A stretch of 64,000 nucleotides of DNA, from assembly GCF_036327755.1 (NCBI RefSeq), contig NZ_CP109596.1:5084001-5148000 (forward strand), read 5' to 3'. A model generated the notes under the pieces. The model was not told where the DNA came from, did not search any database, and saw nothing but the letters and a program-made list of their open reading frames with translations. The stretch is from Nocardia sp. NBC_01503 (lineage in GTDB: Bacteria; Actinomycetota; Actinomycetes; Mycobacteriales; Mycobacteriaceae). This document shows positions 8,065 to 17,348 of the stretch, in pieces; within the stretch, counting starts at the first letter, position 1, and every line of letters starts with the position of its first letter. A program made the position numbers and the translations under genes.

Positions 8065-9105
8065 ATGGCACCACAGCCTTTTGACCGCGACAAGGCGCTC
8101 GAACTGGCGTTGGCCCAGATCGAGAAGGGCTTCGGCAAGGGCGCGGTCATGCGCCTCGGCGAGGAGGTGCGCCAGCCCATTTCGGTGATCCCGACCGGCT
8201 CCATCTCGCTCGATGTCGCGCTCGGTATCGGCGGTCTGCCGCGCGGCCGCGTCGTCGAGATCTACGGTCCGGAATCCTCCGGTAAGACCACCGTCGCCCT
8301 GCACGCGGTCGCCAACGCGCAGGCCCTCGGCGGTGTCGCCGCCTTCATCGACGCCGAGCACGCGCTCGATCCGGAGTACGCCCGCAAGCTCGGTGTCGAC
8401 ACCGACGCGCTGCTGGTCTCCCAGCCCGACACCGGTGAGCAGGCGCTCGAAATCGCCGACATGCTGGTGCGTTCCGGTGCCATCGACATCATCGTCATCG
8501 ACTCCGTCGCCGCCCTGGTGCCGCGCGCGGAAATCGAAGGCGAAATGGGTGACAGCCACGTCGGTCTGCAGGCCCGCCTGATGAGCCAGGCGCTGCGCAA
8601 GATGACGGGTGCGCTGAACAACTCGGGTACCACCGCCATCTTCATCAACCAGCTGCGCGAGAAGATCGGTGTCATGTTCGGCTCTCCCGAAACCACCACC
8701 GGTGGTAAGGCGCTGAAGTTCTACGCCTCGGTCCGCCTGGATGTGCGCCGTATCGAAACGCTGAAGGACGGCTCCGACGCGGTCGGTAACCGTACCCGCG
8801 TGAAGGTCGTCAAGAACAAGGTCAGCCCGCCGTTCAAGCAGGCCGAGTTCGACATTCTCTACGGTGTCGGCATCTCCAAGGAGGGCTCGATCATCGATAT
8901 GGGTGTCGAGCAGGGCTTCATCCGCAAGTCCGGCTCCTGGTACACCTACGAGGGCGACCAGCTCGGCCAGGGCAAGGAGAATGCCCGCAAGTTCCTGCTG
9001 GAGAACACCGATGTGCGGGACGAGATCGAGAAGAAGATCAAGGAGAAGCTCGGCATCGGTGCGGATGTCACCGCAGCCGACGCCGAGGCTCCCGCCGACT
9101 TCTGA
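8065..9105 (+). CDS. recA: Recombinase RecA
   Basis: A 346-residue protein aligning with bacterial RecA throughout. The P-loop GPESSGKTT is at residues 68-76, Walker B (IIVIDSVAAL) near 143-152, and the L2-region signature INQLREKIGVMFG near 195. The C-terminus is rich in acidic residues. RecA forms filaments on single-stranded DNA, drives strand exchange and triggers LexA self-cleavage. No intein is present, unlike in M. tuberculosis recA. AAAGG sits close to the ATG. recX starts 5 bases after the stop. Confidence 0.98.
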   Translation: MAPQPFDRDKALELALAQIEKGFGKGAVMRLGEEVRQPISVIPTGSISLDVALGIGGLPRGRVVEIYGPESSGKTTVALHAVANAQALGGVAAFIDAEHALDPEYARKLGVDTDALLVSQPDTGEQALEIADMLVRSGAIDIIVIDSVAALVPRAEIEGEMGDSHVGLQARLMSQALRKMTGALNNSGTTAIFINQLREKIGVMFGSPETTTGGKALKFYASVRLDVRRIETLKDGSDAVGNRTRVKVVKNKVSPPFKQAEFDILYGVGISKEGSIIDMGVEQGFIRKSGSWYTYEGDQLGQGKENARKFLLENTDVRDEIEKKIKEKLGIGADVTAADAEAPADF

Positions 9106-9110
9106 TCCGT

Positions 9111-10856
9111 ATGACCGACAGGTCCACCCCCGAGCCCCGGCCCACCCGGCCGGGGCCCGAGGACTCCCGCCTCGAAGCGGTGGAACGCCTCCGCCGCCAA
9201 CTCGACGCCCTCGAATCCCGCGGCAGCCGTTCGGCTTCCAAGCTCGGCGGCTCGCGCGGCGGTTCCGGTAGGTCCGGCTCCCAAGGCGGCGTGTGGGATA
9301 CCCCCAGCCCCTGGGACGATTCCGGTGCGAAGGCGGCCCCGACCCGCTGGACCAATTCGGGCGCGGACTCCGACTCCACCAAATGGTCGGAGTCGAGCAC
9401 GGATTCACCCTCCCGGTGGTCCGAATCCGCCACCGATTCCGACGCTCAACTCTGGGTGGAACGCCGCCAACCCCGCCTCACCCGCCCTCTCCCGAGCGAA
9501 CAGCCTGCGACGGATGACGATTCTCAATCCACCGAAGAGTCCGGCGTGCGCCGCCGCTCGGCAGTGTCGAAGAGGTCGGCAACCCCTGCGGGTGATTCCG
9601 CTGATTCCGAGCACACGGCCTCGGACAGCCACAACGGTGAACGGGGTGAGGGGCGGCGTGGTCGCCGCTCTCGGCGGCGGGGAGATGGAGGGGCTGCGGC
9701 GAACGGTGCGGGCGACGGGGATTTCCGCGAGTCCGGCGGTGCCCGGGGTGGGCGGCGTAGTCGGCGCTACGGATACGGTCCGGTCGAACCGCTGCCCGGC
9801 GGTGGTAAAGATGCCCAGGCCAAGGAGATCTGCCTGCGCCTGCTCACCGACCGCGATCGCAGCCGCGCCGAACTCGCGGATCGTTTGGCCGCCAAGGGAT
9901 ACAGCACCGAGGTGGCGGACCGAGTCCTGAACCGCCTCACCGAGGTCGGTCTCATCAACGACGCCGCCTTCGCCCAGCAGTGGGTGTACTCCCGCCATAC
10001 GTACTCCGGCAAGGGCAAGAAGGTCCTGGCCGAGGAGCTCCGCCGCAAAGGCATCTCCCCGCAGCACGCCGACGAAGCGCTGGCCTCCCTCACACCGGAG
10101 GCCGAGTCCTCGCGCGCCGAAGAGCTGGTCCGCCAGAAACTCGGCTCACTGCCCCCAACCATGGACCGCGACAAGGCAACCCGCCGCCTGGTCTCCCTGC
10201 TGGCCCGCAAAGGCTATGACCCCGGCACCGCGTTCGGGGTAGTGGCGACCGCCCTGAAGTCCGTCGACCTCCCGGACCCGCCGCGACACCGCCCGCCCGA
10301 GCGCGGGGCCTCGGGCGCCGAGGACGTAGTCGACGACGGTCGCCATGCCGCGGAGTCCGGTTCAGGCTCCGCACATCTCGACCCCACCGCGGCGAACTCC
10401 GCCGCAACCGAGCCCACCGAACCTGACATGGACGCCGCGACAGAACTCGTCCGACGCAAACTCCGCACCTTCCCCTCAACTCTGGACCGCCAGAAGGCGA
10501 TCACCCGCCTGGCGGGCATGCTCGCCAGGCGCGGCTACAACTCATCGACCGCCTTTGCGATAGTCACCCCCGAGGTGGACGCCGCCGGTTTCACCGCAGC
10601 CGCCAAACCCGCACCGCGTTTCTCCGGCCCGGCCGCGCCCGAACCCTCCCAAGGGCCGCTCGACGAGTTCGAGGGGGCTGATTCCGATCCGGGCGCCGAA
10701 CTGGTTCGCCGCAAACTTCGGACTTTCCCCCCGAACCTGGACCGGCAGAAGGTGATTACTCGTCTGGTGGGCATGCTCGCTCGGAGGGGCTACAACCAAT
10801 CCGACGCCTACTCACTCGTCAAAGCCGAACTCGCCGCCGCCGATCTCGACCGGTAG
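9111..10856 (+). CDS. recX: Regulatory protein RecX, enlarged form
   Basis: A 581-residue protein, about three times the usual RecX length. Residues 1-225 are a Ser/Arg/Gly/Asp-rich, probably disordered leader with tryptophan-containing repeats such as SRWSESATDS. Residues about 230-380 are the RecX core of three three-helix repeats. The last repeat (about 336-380, ELVRQKLGSLPPTMDRDKA) recurs twice more, at about 444-485 and 529-570, joined by flexible linkers. RecX binds RecA filaments and limits their activity. It starts 5 bases after recA and is surely co-transcribed with it. Confidence 0.9.
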   Translation: MTDRSTPEPRPTRPGPEDSRLEAVERLRRQLDALESRGSRSASKLGGSRGGSGRSGSQGGVWDTPSPWDDSGAKAAPTRWTNSGADSDSTKWSESSTDSPSRWSESATDSDAQLWVERRQPRLTRPLPSEQPATDDDSQSTEESGVRRRSAVSKRSATPAGDSADSEHTASDSHNGERGEGRRGRRSRRRGDGGAAANGAGDGDFRESGGARGGRRSRRYGYGPVEPLPGGGKDAQAKEICLRLLTDRDRSRAELADRLAAKGYSTEVADRVLNRLTEVGLINDAAFAQQWVYSRHTYSGKGKKVLAEELRRKGISPQHADEALASLTPEAESSRAEELVRQKLGSLPPTMDRDKATRRLVSLLARKGYDPGTAFGVVATALKSVDLPDPPRHRPPERGASGAEDVVDDGRHAAESGSGSAHLDPTAANSAATEPTEPDMDAATELVRRKLRTFPSTLDRQKAITRLAGMLARRGYNSSTAFAIVTPEVDAAGFTAAAKPAPRFSGPAAPEPSQGPLDEFEGADSDPGAELVRRKLRTFPPNLDRQKVITRLVGMLARRGYNQSDAYSLVKAELAAADLDR

Positions 10857-11128
10857 CGGCGGGTTCGGTCCGGCGTCTTTCACTCCCCTTTGGGAGCCGC
10901 ACTCTCACGACCCAGCCTGGCCGACGGGCCGCGGATCGTATCCAGATTCGCACCCGGAGGCTTCTGCCAGTCTCTGCTGAGAAGGCCCCGAGTGGAATCC
11001 TCATCCCCCATACGGGAATCCACGTGCATGTCATTACGCAGGAGGTCACTCGACGAATTCCCGCATAATCGCAGGAACGTCGAAGCACCCTGCCGGTCGG
11101 TAGGCGACTCGGCAAGGAGGATTGCCTG

Positions 11129-11776
11129 ATGGGTGATGAGGTCGCTCTGGCGCTGGCGGGAGTTGCGAGTGCGTTCGTGGCATATCCGCGGCGGCAGACG
11201 CTCGAGCGGTGTCCGCATTGCGGACCGCCGGTCCGGGTCGATGAGGCGGATCTGTATTGGCTGGCGCTCAAGCTCGGCAATACCGTCGGCGGTCGCGACG
11301 ATGTGAAAGCGCTGCTGCCGATGTTGTTGGAGCGCTTGGTCACCGCCGAGGCGCTCGATCCCGAACTCGTGCTGGGGAAGTTGGCCCAGCACGAGTGGGG
11401 GAGTTGGCCGGAGGCGGAGCGGCGGGCCGTCGAGGACTACCTCGATGCGGTGTGGGGGCGGCTGCTGGCCGAGTTCCCTTCCCGGGTGGGCGCGTTCACT
11501 TCGGCGCGGGAATTCCTGCGTGCGATCGCGGCGGCGCACATCGAACCTGCTCGGTACCTGCGAGTGTGGGAGTCGGATACAGGGTCGGCCGCCGATCGGC
11601 ATCTTGCGAAACTGGTGATCGAGACGGTGTATCAGCGGAGGCCGGACGCGGCGACGGTTGCGTGGCTGCGGTGTGAACCGGTGCGGGAACGCCTTTTCCG
11701 GGCGTTCGAGCGCGATCACGCCGGGGCCTGGGGTGACGACTTCGCGCGGGCATTCGATCTTTCCGCAATGCTCTGA
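11129..11776 (+). CDS. Hypothetical protein with CPHC motif
   Basis: A 215-residue acidic, mainly helical protein with no membrane segment. An early CPHCGPPV motif could bind zinc or be redox active, but no second cysteine pair follows. The rest reads as leucine/alanine-rich helices. AAGGAGG lies 7 bases before the ATG, which supports translation. I do not recognise the family. The 270 bases between it and recX hold nothing I can name. Confidence 0.6.
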   Translation: MGDEVALALAGVASAFVAYPRRQTLERCPHCGPPVRVDEADLYWLALKLGNTVGGRDDVKALLPMLLERLVTAEALDPELVLGKLAQHEWGSWPEAERRAVEDYLDAVWGRLLAEFPSRVGAFTSAREFLRAIAAAHIEPARYLRVWESDTGSAADRHLAKLVIETVYQRRPDAATVAWLRCEPVRERLFRAFERDHAGAWGDDFARAFDLSAML

Positions 11777-11794
11777 CTACGCGGTGATGCTGTG

Positions 11795-12067
11795 TCAGTG
11801 CAGGATTCGGCCGTGATGTCGGGGGCCGCGGCGGGGGCGGCGGGTGTCGGCGCGTGGGGCCGGGCGGGGGGTGGCCAGGCGGGGGAGGGAGGTGCGGGAG
11901 GGTGTTCGGGGCGGGGCCGGTTGGCGTTGGCGGGCGCGGGCTTGCGTGAGCATGACCGCGCCGAGGGCGGCGGCCAGGGCTGTGCAGAGGGCGGCCAAGG
12001 GGGTGGCGCAGGCGAGCAGGAGCAGGCCCAGGCGGAATTGTCTTCGGGCACTGTCCGCTTCGGTCAT
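11795..12067 (-). CDS. Possible small single-pass membrane protein
   Basis: A 90-residue frame with a polar start (MTEADSARRQFR), one long hydrophobic segment (about residues 13-42) and an arginine/proline-rich tail. The pattern would fit a small membrane protein. There is no clear ribosome site and the tail is low in complexity, so it may be chance. Confidence 0.3.
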   Translation of the reverse strand: MTEADSARRQFRLGLLLLACATPLAALCTALAAALGAVMLTQARARQRQPAPPRTPSRTSLPRLATPRPAPRADTRRPRRGPRHHGRILH

Positions 12068-12176
12068 GTACGCCAGTATGCGAGTTCGGGATGCCCGCTG
12101 TCCGAGGCTCGGGAGACATTGGCCCGAAGTCGGAATCCGATGGCCGCACCGAAGCGCCCTGGTCCGAGACGACGAA

Positions 12177-12205
12177 CGGCCTGGGCGAGTAATTCGCCCA
12201 GGCCG
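12177..12205 (-). terminator. Hairpin terminator after gluD
   Basis: A perfect 12-bp stem (CGGCCTGGGCGA / TCGCCCAGGCCG) with a 5-base loop lies 14 bases beyond the gluD stop. There is no U-tract, as is common in high-GC actinobacteria. It likely ends the gluABCD transcript. Confidence 0.7.
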
Positions 12206-12218
12206 AACGTGTCTGAAA

Positions 12219-13109
12219 TCAGGGGCGGTTGCCGGTCCGGTTCACGCCGGGCGCCGCGGTGACGGCGTTGGCGGGAAGTGCTGCGCGGGAACCGCGTTTG
12301 CGGGTGCGGAGCCAGCGCTCCAGGCGGGTGGCGACCACGCTCAGGGTGTAGTTGAGGGTGATCATGATGGCGGCGACCACCAGCAGGGCGGGGATGGTGT
12401 TCTGTTCGGCCGCGCCGAGCTGTTTACCGGCGCGCACCACCTCCACATAGGTGATCTGGTAGCCCAGGGCCGAGTCCTTCAGCGCCACAACCATTTGCGA
12501 TACCAGTGCGGGCAGCATGGCGGTAATCGCCTGCGGCAGCAGCACGATGCGCATGACCTGGTTCTTGCGCAGACCCAGTGCGACGGCGGCCTCGGATTGT
12601 CCGCGCGGCAGCGAGCGAATGCCCGAGCGCACGATCTCCGCGATCACCGATCCGTTGTAGATGGTCAACGCGATCACCACGGCGGCCAAAGCCAGTTGAT
12701 CCGAGGGGAATACGTTGTTCTGCGAGAACACCGCGAACAGGAAGATCATCAGGATCAGCACCGGAATGGCCCGTGCGATCTCCACGACCGCCCCGGCGAA
12801 AATCCGCACACCGCGATGATCGGACAAGCGCAGAATGCCGAAGACCATGCCGATCACCAGCGCGAAGACAATGGACAGCACCGCCGCTTCGATGGTCCCG
12901 CGCAGACCCGGCAGCAGATAGGTGGACCAGATGTCCTCTTCCAGGAACGGCTTCCACTTATCGGCCGCGAATTGCCCCTTGTTGTCGAGCGCGCTGTAGA
13001 TGAACCACAGCACCGCCGCCGCGATCACGACGACCACGCCCGAGTAGATCCGATACCGCAGCCGCGCGCGGGGTCCCGGAGCGTCGTACAGAACCGATGC
13101 CGAGCTCAT
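12219..13109 (-). CDS. gluD: Glutamate ABC transporter permease GluD
   Basis: A 296-residue inner-membrane permease of the polar amino-acid type. It has an N-terminal helix near residues 25-45 and a core with the permease loop GLRKNQVMRIVLLPQA. The loop docks on the ATPase. The family pattern AEIVRSGIRSLPRGQSEAA is clear. The C-terminus is basic. Its start overlaps the gluC stop by 4 bases (ATGA), so translation is probably coupled. It forms the channel with GluC. Confidence 0.9.
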   Translation of the reverse strand: MSSASVLYDAPGPRARLRYRIYSGVVVVIAAAVLWFIYSALDNKGQFAADKWKPFLEEDIWSTYLLPGLRGTIEAAVLSIVFALVIGMVFGILRLSDHRGVRIFAGAVVEIARAIPVLILMIFLFAVFSQNNVFPSDQLALAAVVIALTIYNGSVIAEIVRSGIRSLPRGQSEAAVALGLRKNQVMRIVLLPQAITAMLPALVSQMVVALKDSALGYQITYVEVVRAGKQLGAAEQNTIPALLVVAAIMITLNYTLSVVATRLERWLRTRKRGSRAALPANAVTAAPGVNRTGNRP

Positions 13110-13786
13110 CGCGCAACCTCATATCGTTTGGCCAGCCAGCCGAAGAGCAGGCCGGTGGGCAGGGTCAGCACCACGAAGCCGAGCGCGAAGATGGCGCCGA
13201 TGGCCAGCGGCATGGCCTCGTTCTCGTTCATGGTGTCCATCAGCAGCGCGGCCTCGCCGACACCGATCACCGAGGCCACGGTGGAGTTCTTGGTCAGCGC
13301 GATGAACACACTGCCGAGCGGGCCGATGGTCGCGCGAAATGCCTGCGGCAGCACCACGAGTCGCAGATTCTGCAGGAAGGTCAGGCCGAGTGAACGCCCG
13401 GCCTCGGACTGTCCCAGCGGCACCGTATTGATGCCCGAGCGCAGTGATTCGCAGACGAAAGCCGCCGTGTAGATACCCAATCCGAGTACCGCGTAGCGAA
13501 AGTTGTTCTCCGCGATGTCATTCGTGCCCGCCGCCGCGAGTTTGATGCCGAGTGTGGAGTACAACCCGATCGAGCAGAAGATGACGATCAGCGTCAGCGG
13601 GGTATTGCGAAAGATATTGACGTACGCCGTGCCGAGCCACCGCGCGACAGGTACCGGCGCGACCCGCATTCCGGCCACGATCGTGCCCAGAACCAGCGCC
13701 AGCACCGCCGAGTACAGCGTCAGTTTGATGGTCACCCAGAACGAGTCCAATAACTGGGTGTGGTAGTCCGAGATCAAGTTGAACAC
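13106..13786 (-). CDS. gluC: Glutamate ABC transporter permease GluC
   Basis: A 226-residue permease partner of GluD, with the coupling loop GLTFLQNLRLVVLPQA and the typical ESLRSGINTVPLGQSEA segment. The GTG at 13786 is chosen because AAGGGAAGGA precedes it and the protein then starts FNLISDYH like its relatives. Longer frames upstream would read through the intercistronic hairpin at 13833-13863, which argues against them. Confidence 0.9.
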   Translation of the reverse strand: MFNLISDYHTQLLDSFWVTIKLTLYSAVLALVLGTIVAGMRVAPVPVARWLGTAYVNIFRNTPLTLIVIFCSIGLYSTLGIKLAAAGTNDIAENNFRYAVLGLGIYTAAFVCESLRSGINTVPLGQSEAGRSLGLTFLQNLRLVVLPQAFRATIGPLGSVFIALTKNSTVASVIGVGEAALLMDTMNENEAMPLAIGAIFALGFVVLTLPTGLLFGWLAKRYEVAR

Positions 13787-13832
13787 GGCGCGCGCGTCCT
13801 TCCCTTCACAGCATTTCTCAGTGAAATACGAA

Positions 13833-13863
13833 GTGTGCCGGGCGGTTTCACCGCCCGGCACAC
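13833..13863 (-). promoter_or_regulatory. Intercistronic hairpin between gluB and gluC
   Basis: A perfect 14-bp stem (GTGTGCCGGGCGGT and its complement) with a 3-base loop begins 9 bases after the gluB stop and ends 46 bases before the gluC start. Its strength suggests partial termination or protection of the gluAB message. Either would keep binding protein in excess over permease. No U-tract follows. Confidence 0.75.
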
Positions 13864-13872
13864 CGTTTCAAC

Positions 13873-14706
13873 TCAGTACCGGTCCACCTGCGGCGGCGCC
13901 GGGATCTGGAAACCCGTTCCGGCGAAGTTCTTCTCGAGCGCGGCCTTCCAGGACCCGTCCGCGATCATGGCCTCGATGGCGTCATTGACCTTGTTGCGGA
14001 ATTCGGCATCGCCCTTCTTGACGCCGATTCCGTACTTCTCGGTGGTGAACGGCGCACCGACCACCTTCAGCGCACCCGGCGACTGGGCCGCGTAACCGCG
14101 CAGAATGATGTCATCGGTGGTCAGCGCGTCCACGGAGCCGGACTTGAGCGCCTCCACGCACAGCGAGTACGTGTCGTACTCCTGCAGCTGAACATCCTTG
14201 GCGTACTTGTCCTTGATGTTCTGCGCGGGGGTCGAACCCTTGACCGAGCACAGCTTCTTATTGCCGTTCAGCGAATCCGCACCGGTGATATCGGTATTGT
14301 CCGAACGCACCAGCAGCGCCTGCCCGGTCACGTAGTACGGACCGGCGAAGTCGACCTTCTCCTTGCGCTTATCGGTGATCGAATAGGTCGCGGCGATGAA
14401 ATCGACCTGCCCGTTCTGGATGAGCGTCTCGCGCTGCGCGGACGGCGCCTCCTTGAACGTGATGTTCTCCGGCTTCACGCCCAGCTTCGCGCCGATGTAC
14501 TTGGCCACGTCCACATCGAAACCGCTGAACGAGCCGTCCTTGTTGTGCAGGCCCAGACCCGGCTGGTCGTACTTGATACCGACGGTGAGCTTGCCGCTGG
14601 CGGCGTTCTCTCCGGCCGACTTGTCGCTGCCCCCGCCACATCCGGTGGCGACGACGGCTAGGGCGATGGCCCCGGCCGCGACCTTGAGTACCTTGTTGAA
14701 ACGCAT
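13873..14706 (-). CDS. gluB: Glutamate-binding lipoprotein GluB
   Basis: A 277-residue solute-binding protein. The signal peptide ends in a lipobox, VVATGC, so the mature protein is lipid-anchored outside the membrane. The family-3 binding-protein signature GFDVDVAKYIGAKLG follows near residue 63, with DFIAATYSIT and the late GVKKGDAEFRNKVN segment. It captures glutamate (aspartate possible) and delivers it to GluCD. It lies 46 bases after gluA. Confidence 0.92.
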   Translation of the reverse strand: MRFNKVLKVAAGAIALAVVATGCGGGSDKSAGENAASGKLTVGIKYDQPGLGLHNKDGSFSGFDVDVAKYIGAKLGVKPENITFKEAPSAQRETLIQNGQVDFIAATYSITDKRKEKVDFAGPYYVTGQALLVRSDNTDITGADSLNGNKKLCSVKGSTPAQNIKDKYAKDVQLQEYDTYSLCVEALKSGSVDALTTDDIILRGYAAQSPGALKVVGAPFTTEKYGIGVKKGDAEFRNKVNDAIEAMIADGSWKAALEKNFAGTGFQIPAPPQVDRY

Positions 14707-14752
14707 CGGGAGTCCTTCTTGTGTAGGGAGATCAGGCTCTGTTGCGAATGGA

Positions 14753-15520
14753 TCAGTGACTGAGGATCTTGCCGAGGAAGTCCTTGGCGCGATCGGATTT
14801 GGGTGCGGTGAAGAAGGCGTCCGGGTCGGTGTCCTCGACGATCTGCCCGTCGGCCATGAACAGCACCCGATTGCCCGCGCGGCGCGCGAAGCCCATCTCG
14901 TGCGTGACCACGACCATGGTCATTCCGTCCTTGGCCAGCTGCACCATCACCTCGAGCACCTCGGAGACCATCTCCGGGTCGAGGGCGGAGGTGGGCTCGT
15001 CGAAGAGCATCACCTTCGGATTCATGGCCAGCGCGCGGGCGATCGCCACGCGCTGCTGCTGCCCACCGGACAATTGCGCCGGATACTTGTCCGCCTGATT
15101 GGCGATACCGACGCGTTCGAGCAATTCCATGGCGTGCGCTCGCGCGGAGGTCTTGTCGGTGCCGCGCACCTTCACCGGCGCGAGCATGACGTTCTCGACA
15201 ATGGTCTTGTGTGCGAACAGATTGAAGGACTGGAACACCATTCCCACATCCGCGCGCAGTTTGGCGAGTGCCTTGCCCTCATCGGGCAATTTCACCCCGT
15301 CGATGGCGATTTCCCCGGAGTCGATGGTCTCCAGCCGATTGATGGTGCGGCACAGGGTCGACTTGCCGGAGCCGGATGGTCCCACCACGATCACGACCTG
15401 CCCGGAGGGCACTTCGAGATTGATGTCACGCAACACGTGCAGCGAGCCGAAGTGCTTGTCCACACTCCGCATCGAGATCATCGGCGCGGACTTGCTGATG
15501 GATACAGGCGCGTCGGTCAT
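14753..15520 (-). CDS. gluA: Glutamate ABC transporter ATPase GluA
   Basis: A 255-residue ABC ATPase with Walker A GPSGSGKST, signature LSGGQQQRVAIARAL and Walker B VMLFDEPTSALDP, followed by the D-loop and switch histidine (VVTHEMGFA). It powers the GluBCD importer. ATG 15520 is chosen because an AAGG site precedes it. The longer frame to 15649 adds 43 residues that match nothing in the family. It is the first gene of the operon and divergent from miaB. Confidence 0.92.
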   Translation of the reverse strand: MTDAPVSISKSAPMISMRSVDKHFGSLHVLRDINLEVPSGQVVIVVGPSGSGKSTLCRTINRLETIDSGEIAIDGVKLPDEGKALAKLRADVGMVFQSFNLFAHKTIVENVMLAPVKVRGTDKTSARAHAMELLERVGIANQADKYPAQLSGGQQQRVAIARALAMNPKVMLFDEPTSALDPEMVSEVLEVMVQLAKDGMTMVVVTHEMGFARRAGNRVLFMADGQIVEDTDPDAFFTAPKSDRAKDFLGKILSH

Positions 15521-15701
15521 GACCTGTGACCTTAGAGGCACTGTGCCCGAAATGCTCGTCTTTGGTCCCAGCGCGGGTACTGTGCCTTCACTCGACATAC
15601 TCCTGTAACCGGGGATTGACGCCGCAGTGATCGCGGAGACGCAGGTCACCGCGACCGGACGGGGTTTATGGCCCCGAGAGCCCAGCCATTACCCTGGTTG
15701 G

Positions 15702-17267
15702 GTGAATTCGTTGGGGCAGGTTTCAGCACATGGCGCGGTGGCCGAGCACGATCTGCGCACCTATGAGGTGCGCACCTACGGCTGCCAGATGAATGTGCAC
15801 GACTCCGAACGACTTTCGGGCCTGCTCGAAGACGCCGGTTATGTGAAGGCCAGCACCGGTGACACCGCCGATCTGGTCGTCTTCAATACCTGCGCGGTGC
15901 GCGAGAACGCCGACAACAAGCTGTACGGCACGCTCAGCCACCTCGCGCCCATCAAGGCCGAGCGGCCCGGTATGCAGATCGCCGTGGGTGGCTGCCTGGC
16001 GCAGAAGGACCGCGACACCGTGGTCAAGAAGGCGCCGTACGTGGACGTGGTGTTCGGCACCCACAACATCGGTTCGCTGCCGGTGTTGCTCGAGCGCGCG
16101 CGGCACAACGCCGAAGCGCAGGTCGAGATCATCGAATCGCTGGAGGCATTCCCGTCCACGCTGCCCGCCAAGCGCGAATCCGCGTACGCCGGGTGGGTGT
16201 CGATCTCGGTGGGCTGCAATAACACCTGCACGTTCTGCATCGTGCCCGCGCTGCGCGGTAAAGAGGTCGATCGACGGCCCGGTGATGTGCTCGCCGAGGT
16301 GCAGGCGCTGGTCGATCAGGGCGTCATGGAGGTGACGCTGCTCGGGCAGAACGTCAACGCCTACGGTGTCTCCTTCGCCGATCCCTCCGAGGAGCGAGAT
16401 CGCGGCGCATTCGCGAAACTGCTGCGCGCCTGCGGCGCCATCGAGGGCCTGGAGCGCGTGCGCTTCACCTCCCCGCACCCCGCGGAGTTCACCGATGACG
16501 TCATCGAGGCCATGGCCGAGACGCCGAACGTCTGCCCGCAGCTGCATATGCCGCTGCAATCGGGTTCGGATCGCGTGCTCAAGGCGATGAAGCGGTCCTA
16601 CCGCAGCACCAAATTCCTCGGCATCATCGAGAAGGTGCGCGCGGCCATGCCGCACGCGGCCATCACCACCGACATCATCGTCGGCTTCCCGGGTGAGACC
16701 GAGGAGGATTTCCAGGCCACCCTGGATGTGGTCCGGCAGGCGCGCTTCACCAGCGCCTTCACCTTCCAGTACTCCATCCGTCCCGGCACCCCCGCCGCGG
16801 AAATGCCCGACCAGCTGCCCAAGGAAGTGGTGCAGGAGCGCTATATGCGACTGATCGCCCTGCAGGAGCAGGTCTCGCTGGAGGCGAATCAGGAACTCAT
16901 CGGCAGCACCGTCGAACTGCTCGTCGCCGAGGGCGCGGGCAAGAAGAACGCCGCCACCGCGCGCATGAGCGGTCGCGCCCGCGACGGGCGCCTGGTCCAC
17001 TTCCGTCCGCCCGCCGACCTGCCGCCCGGCTCCGAAATTCGCCCCGGCGATGTGGTCACGGTGGCGGTCACCGAGGCGGCTCCGCACCACCTCATCGCCG
17101 ACGCCCCCATCCAATCCCACCGCCGCACCCGCGCGGGGGACGCCCACGAACGCGGCATCACCCCGAAGACGGCCCCGATCGGCGTCGGCCTGGGTCTGCC
17201 GAGCATCGGCAAACCCCTCGTCGTCGAGACCGCCACCGCCGGCTGCGGCACCGAATGCGGCGCATAA
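15702..17267 (+). CDS. miaB: tRNA-2-methylthio-N6-isopentenyladenosine synthase MiaB
   Basis: A 521-residue radical-SAM methylthiotransferase. The N-terminal UPF0004 domain starts at TYGCQMN, with Cys28 and two later cysteines for the first cluster. The radical-SAM triad CNNTCTFC holds cysteines 172, 176 and 179. A TRAM domain ends the protein. It adds a methylthio group to i6A37 of tRNA, the product of MiaA encoded at 24.1 kb. GTG 15702 gives a length near other actinobacterial MiaB proteins. Confidence 0.93.
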   Translation: MNSLGQVSAHGAVAEHDLRTYEVRTYGCQMNVHDSERLSGLLEDAGYVKASTGDTADLVVFNTCAVRENADNKLYGTLSHLAPIKAERPGMQIAVGGCLAQKDRDTVVKKAPYVDVVFGTHNIGSLPVLLERARHNAEAQVEIIESLEAFPSTLPAKRESAYAGWVSISVGCNNTCTFCIVPALRGKEVDRRPGDVLAEVQALVDQGVMEVTLLGQNVNAYGVSFADPSEERDRGAFAKLLRACGAIEGLERVRFTSPHPAEFTDDVIEAMAETPNVCPQLHMPLQSGSDRVLKAMKRSYRSTKFLGIIEKVRAAMPHAAITTDIIVGFPGETEEDFQATLDVVRQARFTSAFTFQYSIRPGTPAAEMPDQLPKEVVQERYMRLIALQEQVSLEANQELIGSTVELLVAEGAGKKNAATARMSGRARDGRLVHFRPPADLPPGSEIRPGDVVTVAVTEAAPHHLIADAPIQSHRRTRAGDAHERGITPKTAPIGVGLGLPSIGKPLVVETATAGCGTECGA

Positions 17268-17348
17268 TCCGACACCGCGTAGTAGTCGGAAACCGGGGCG
17301 GGGCATGATGGGGCGACACCACTCCCGCATGACTCAGGATCACCACAA

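Noticed and set aside
13787..13861. N-terminal extension of GluC to 13861
   Set aside because: It would translate through the gluB-gluC hairpin, adds cysteine-rich residues not seen in GluC proteins, and ignores the ribosome site before GTG 13786.
16361..16582. Short antisense frames within miaB, and comparable long antisense frames across most genes (for example 7684-9408)
   Set aside because: High GC gives long open frames opposite real genes. These have arginine- or proline-rich, family-free translations and no ribosome sites.
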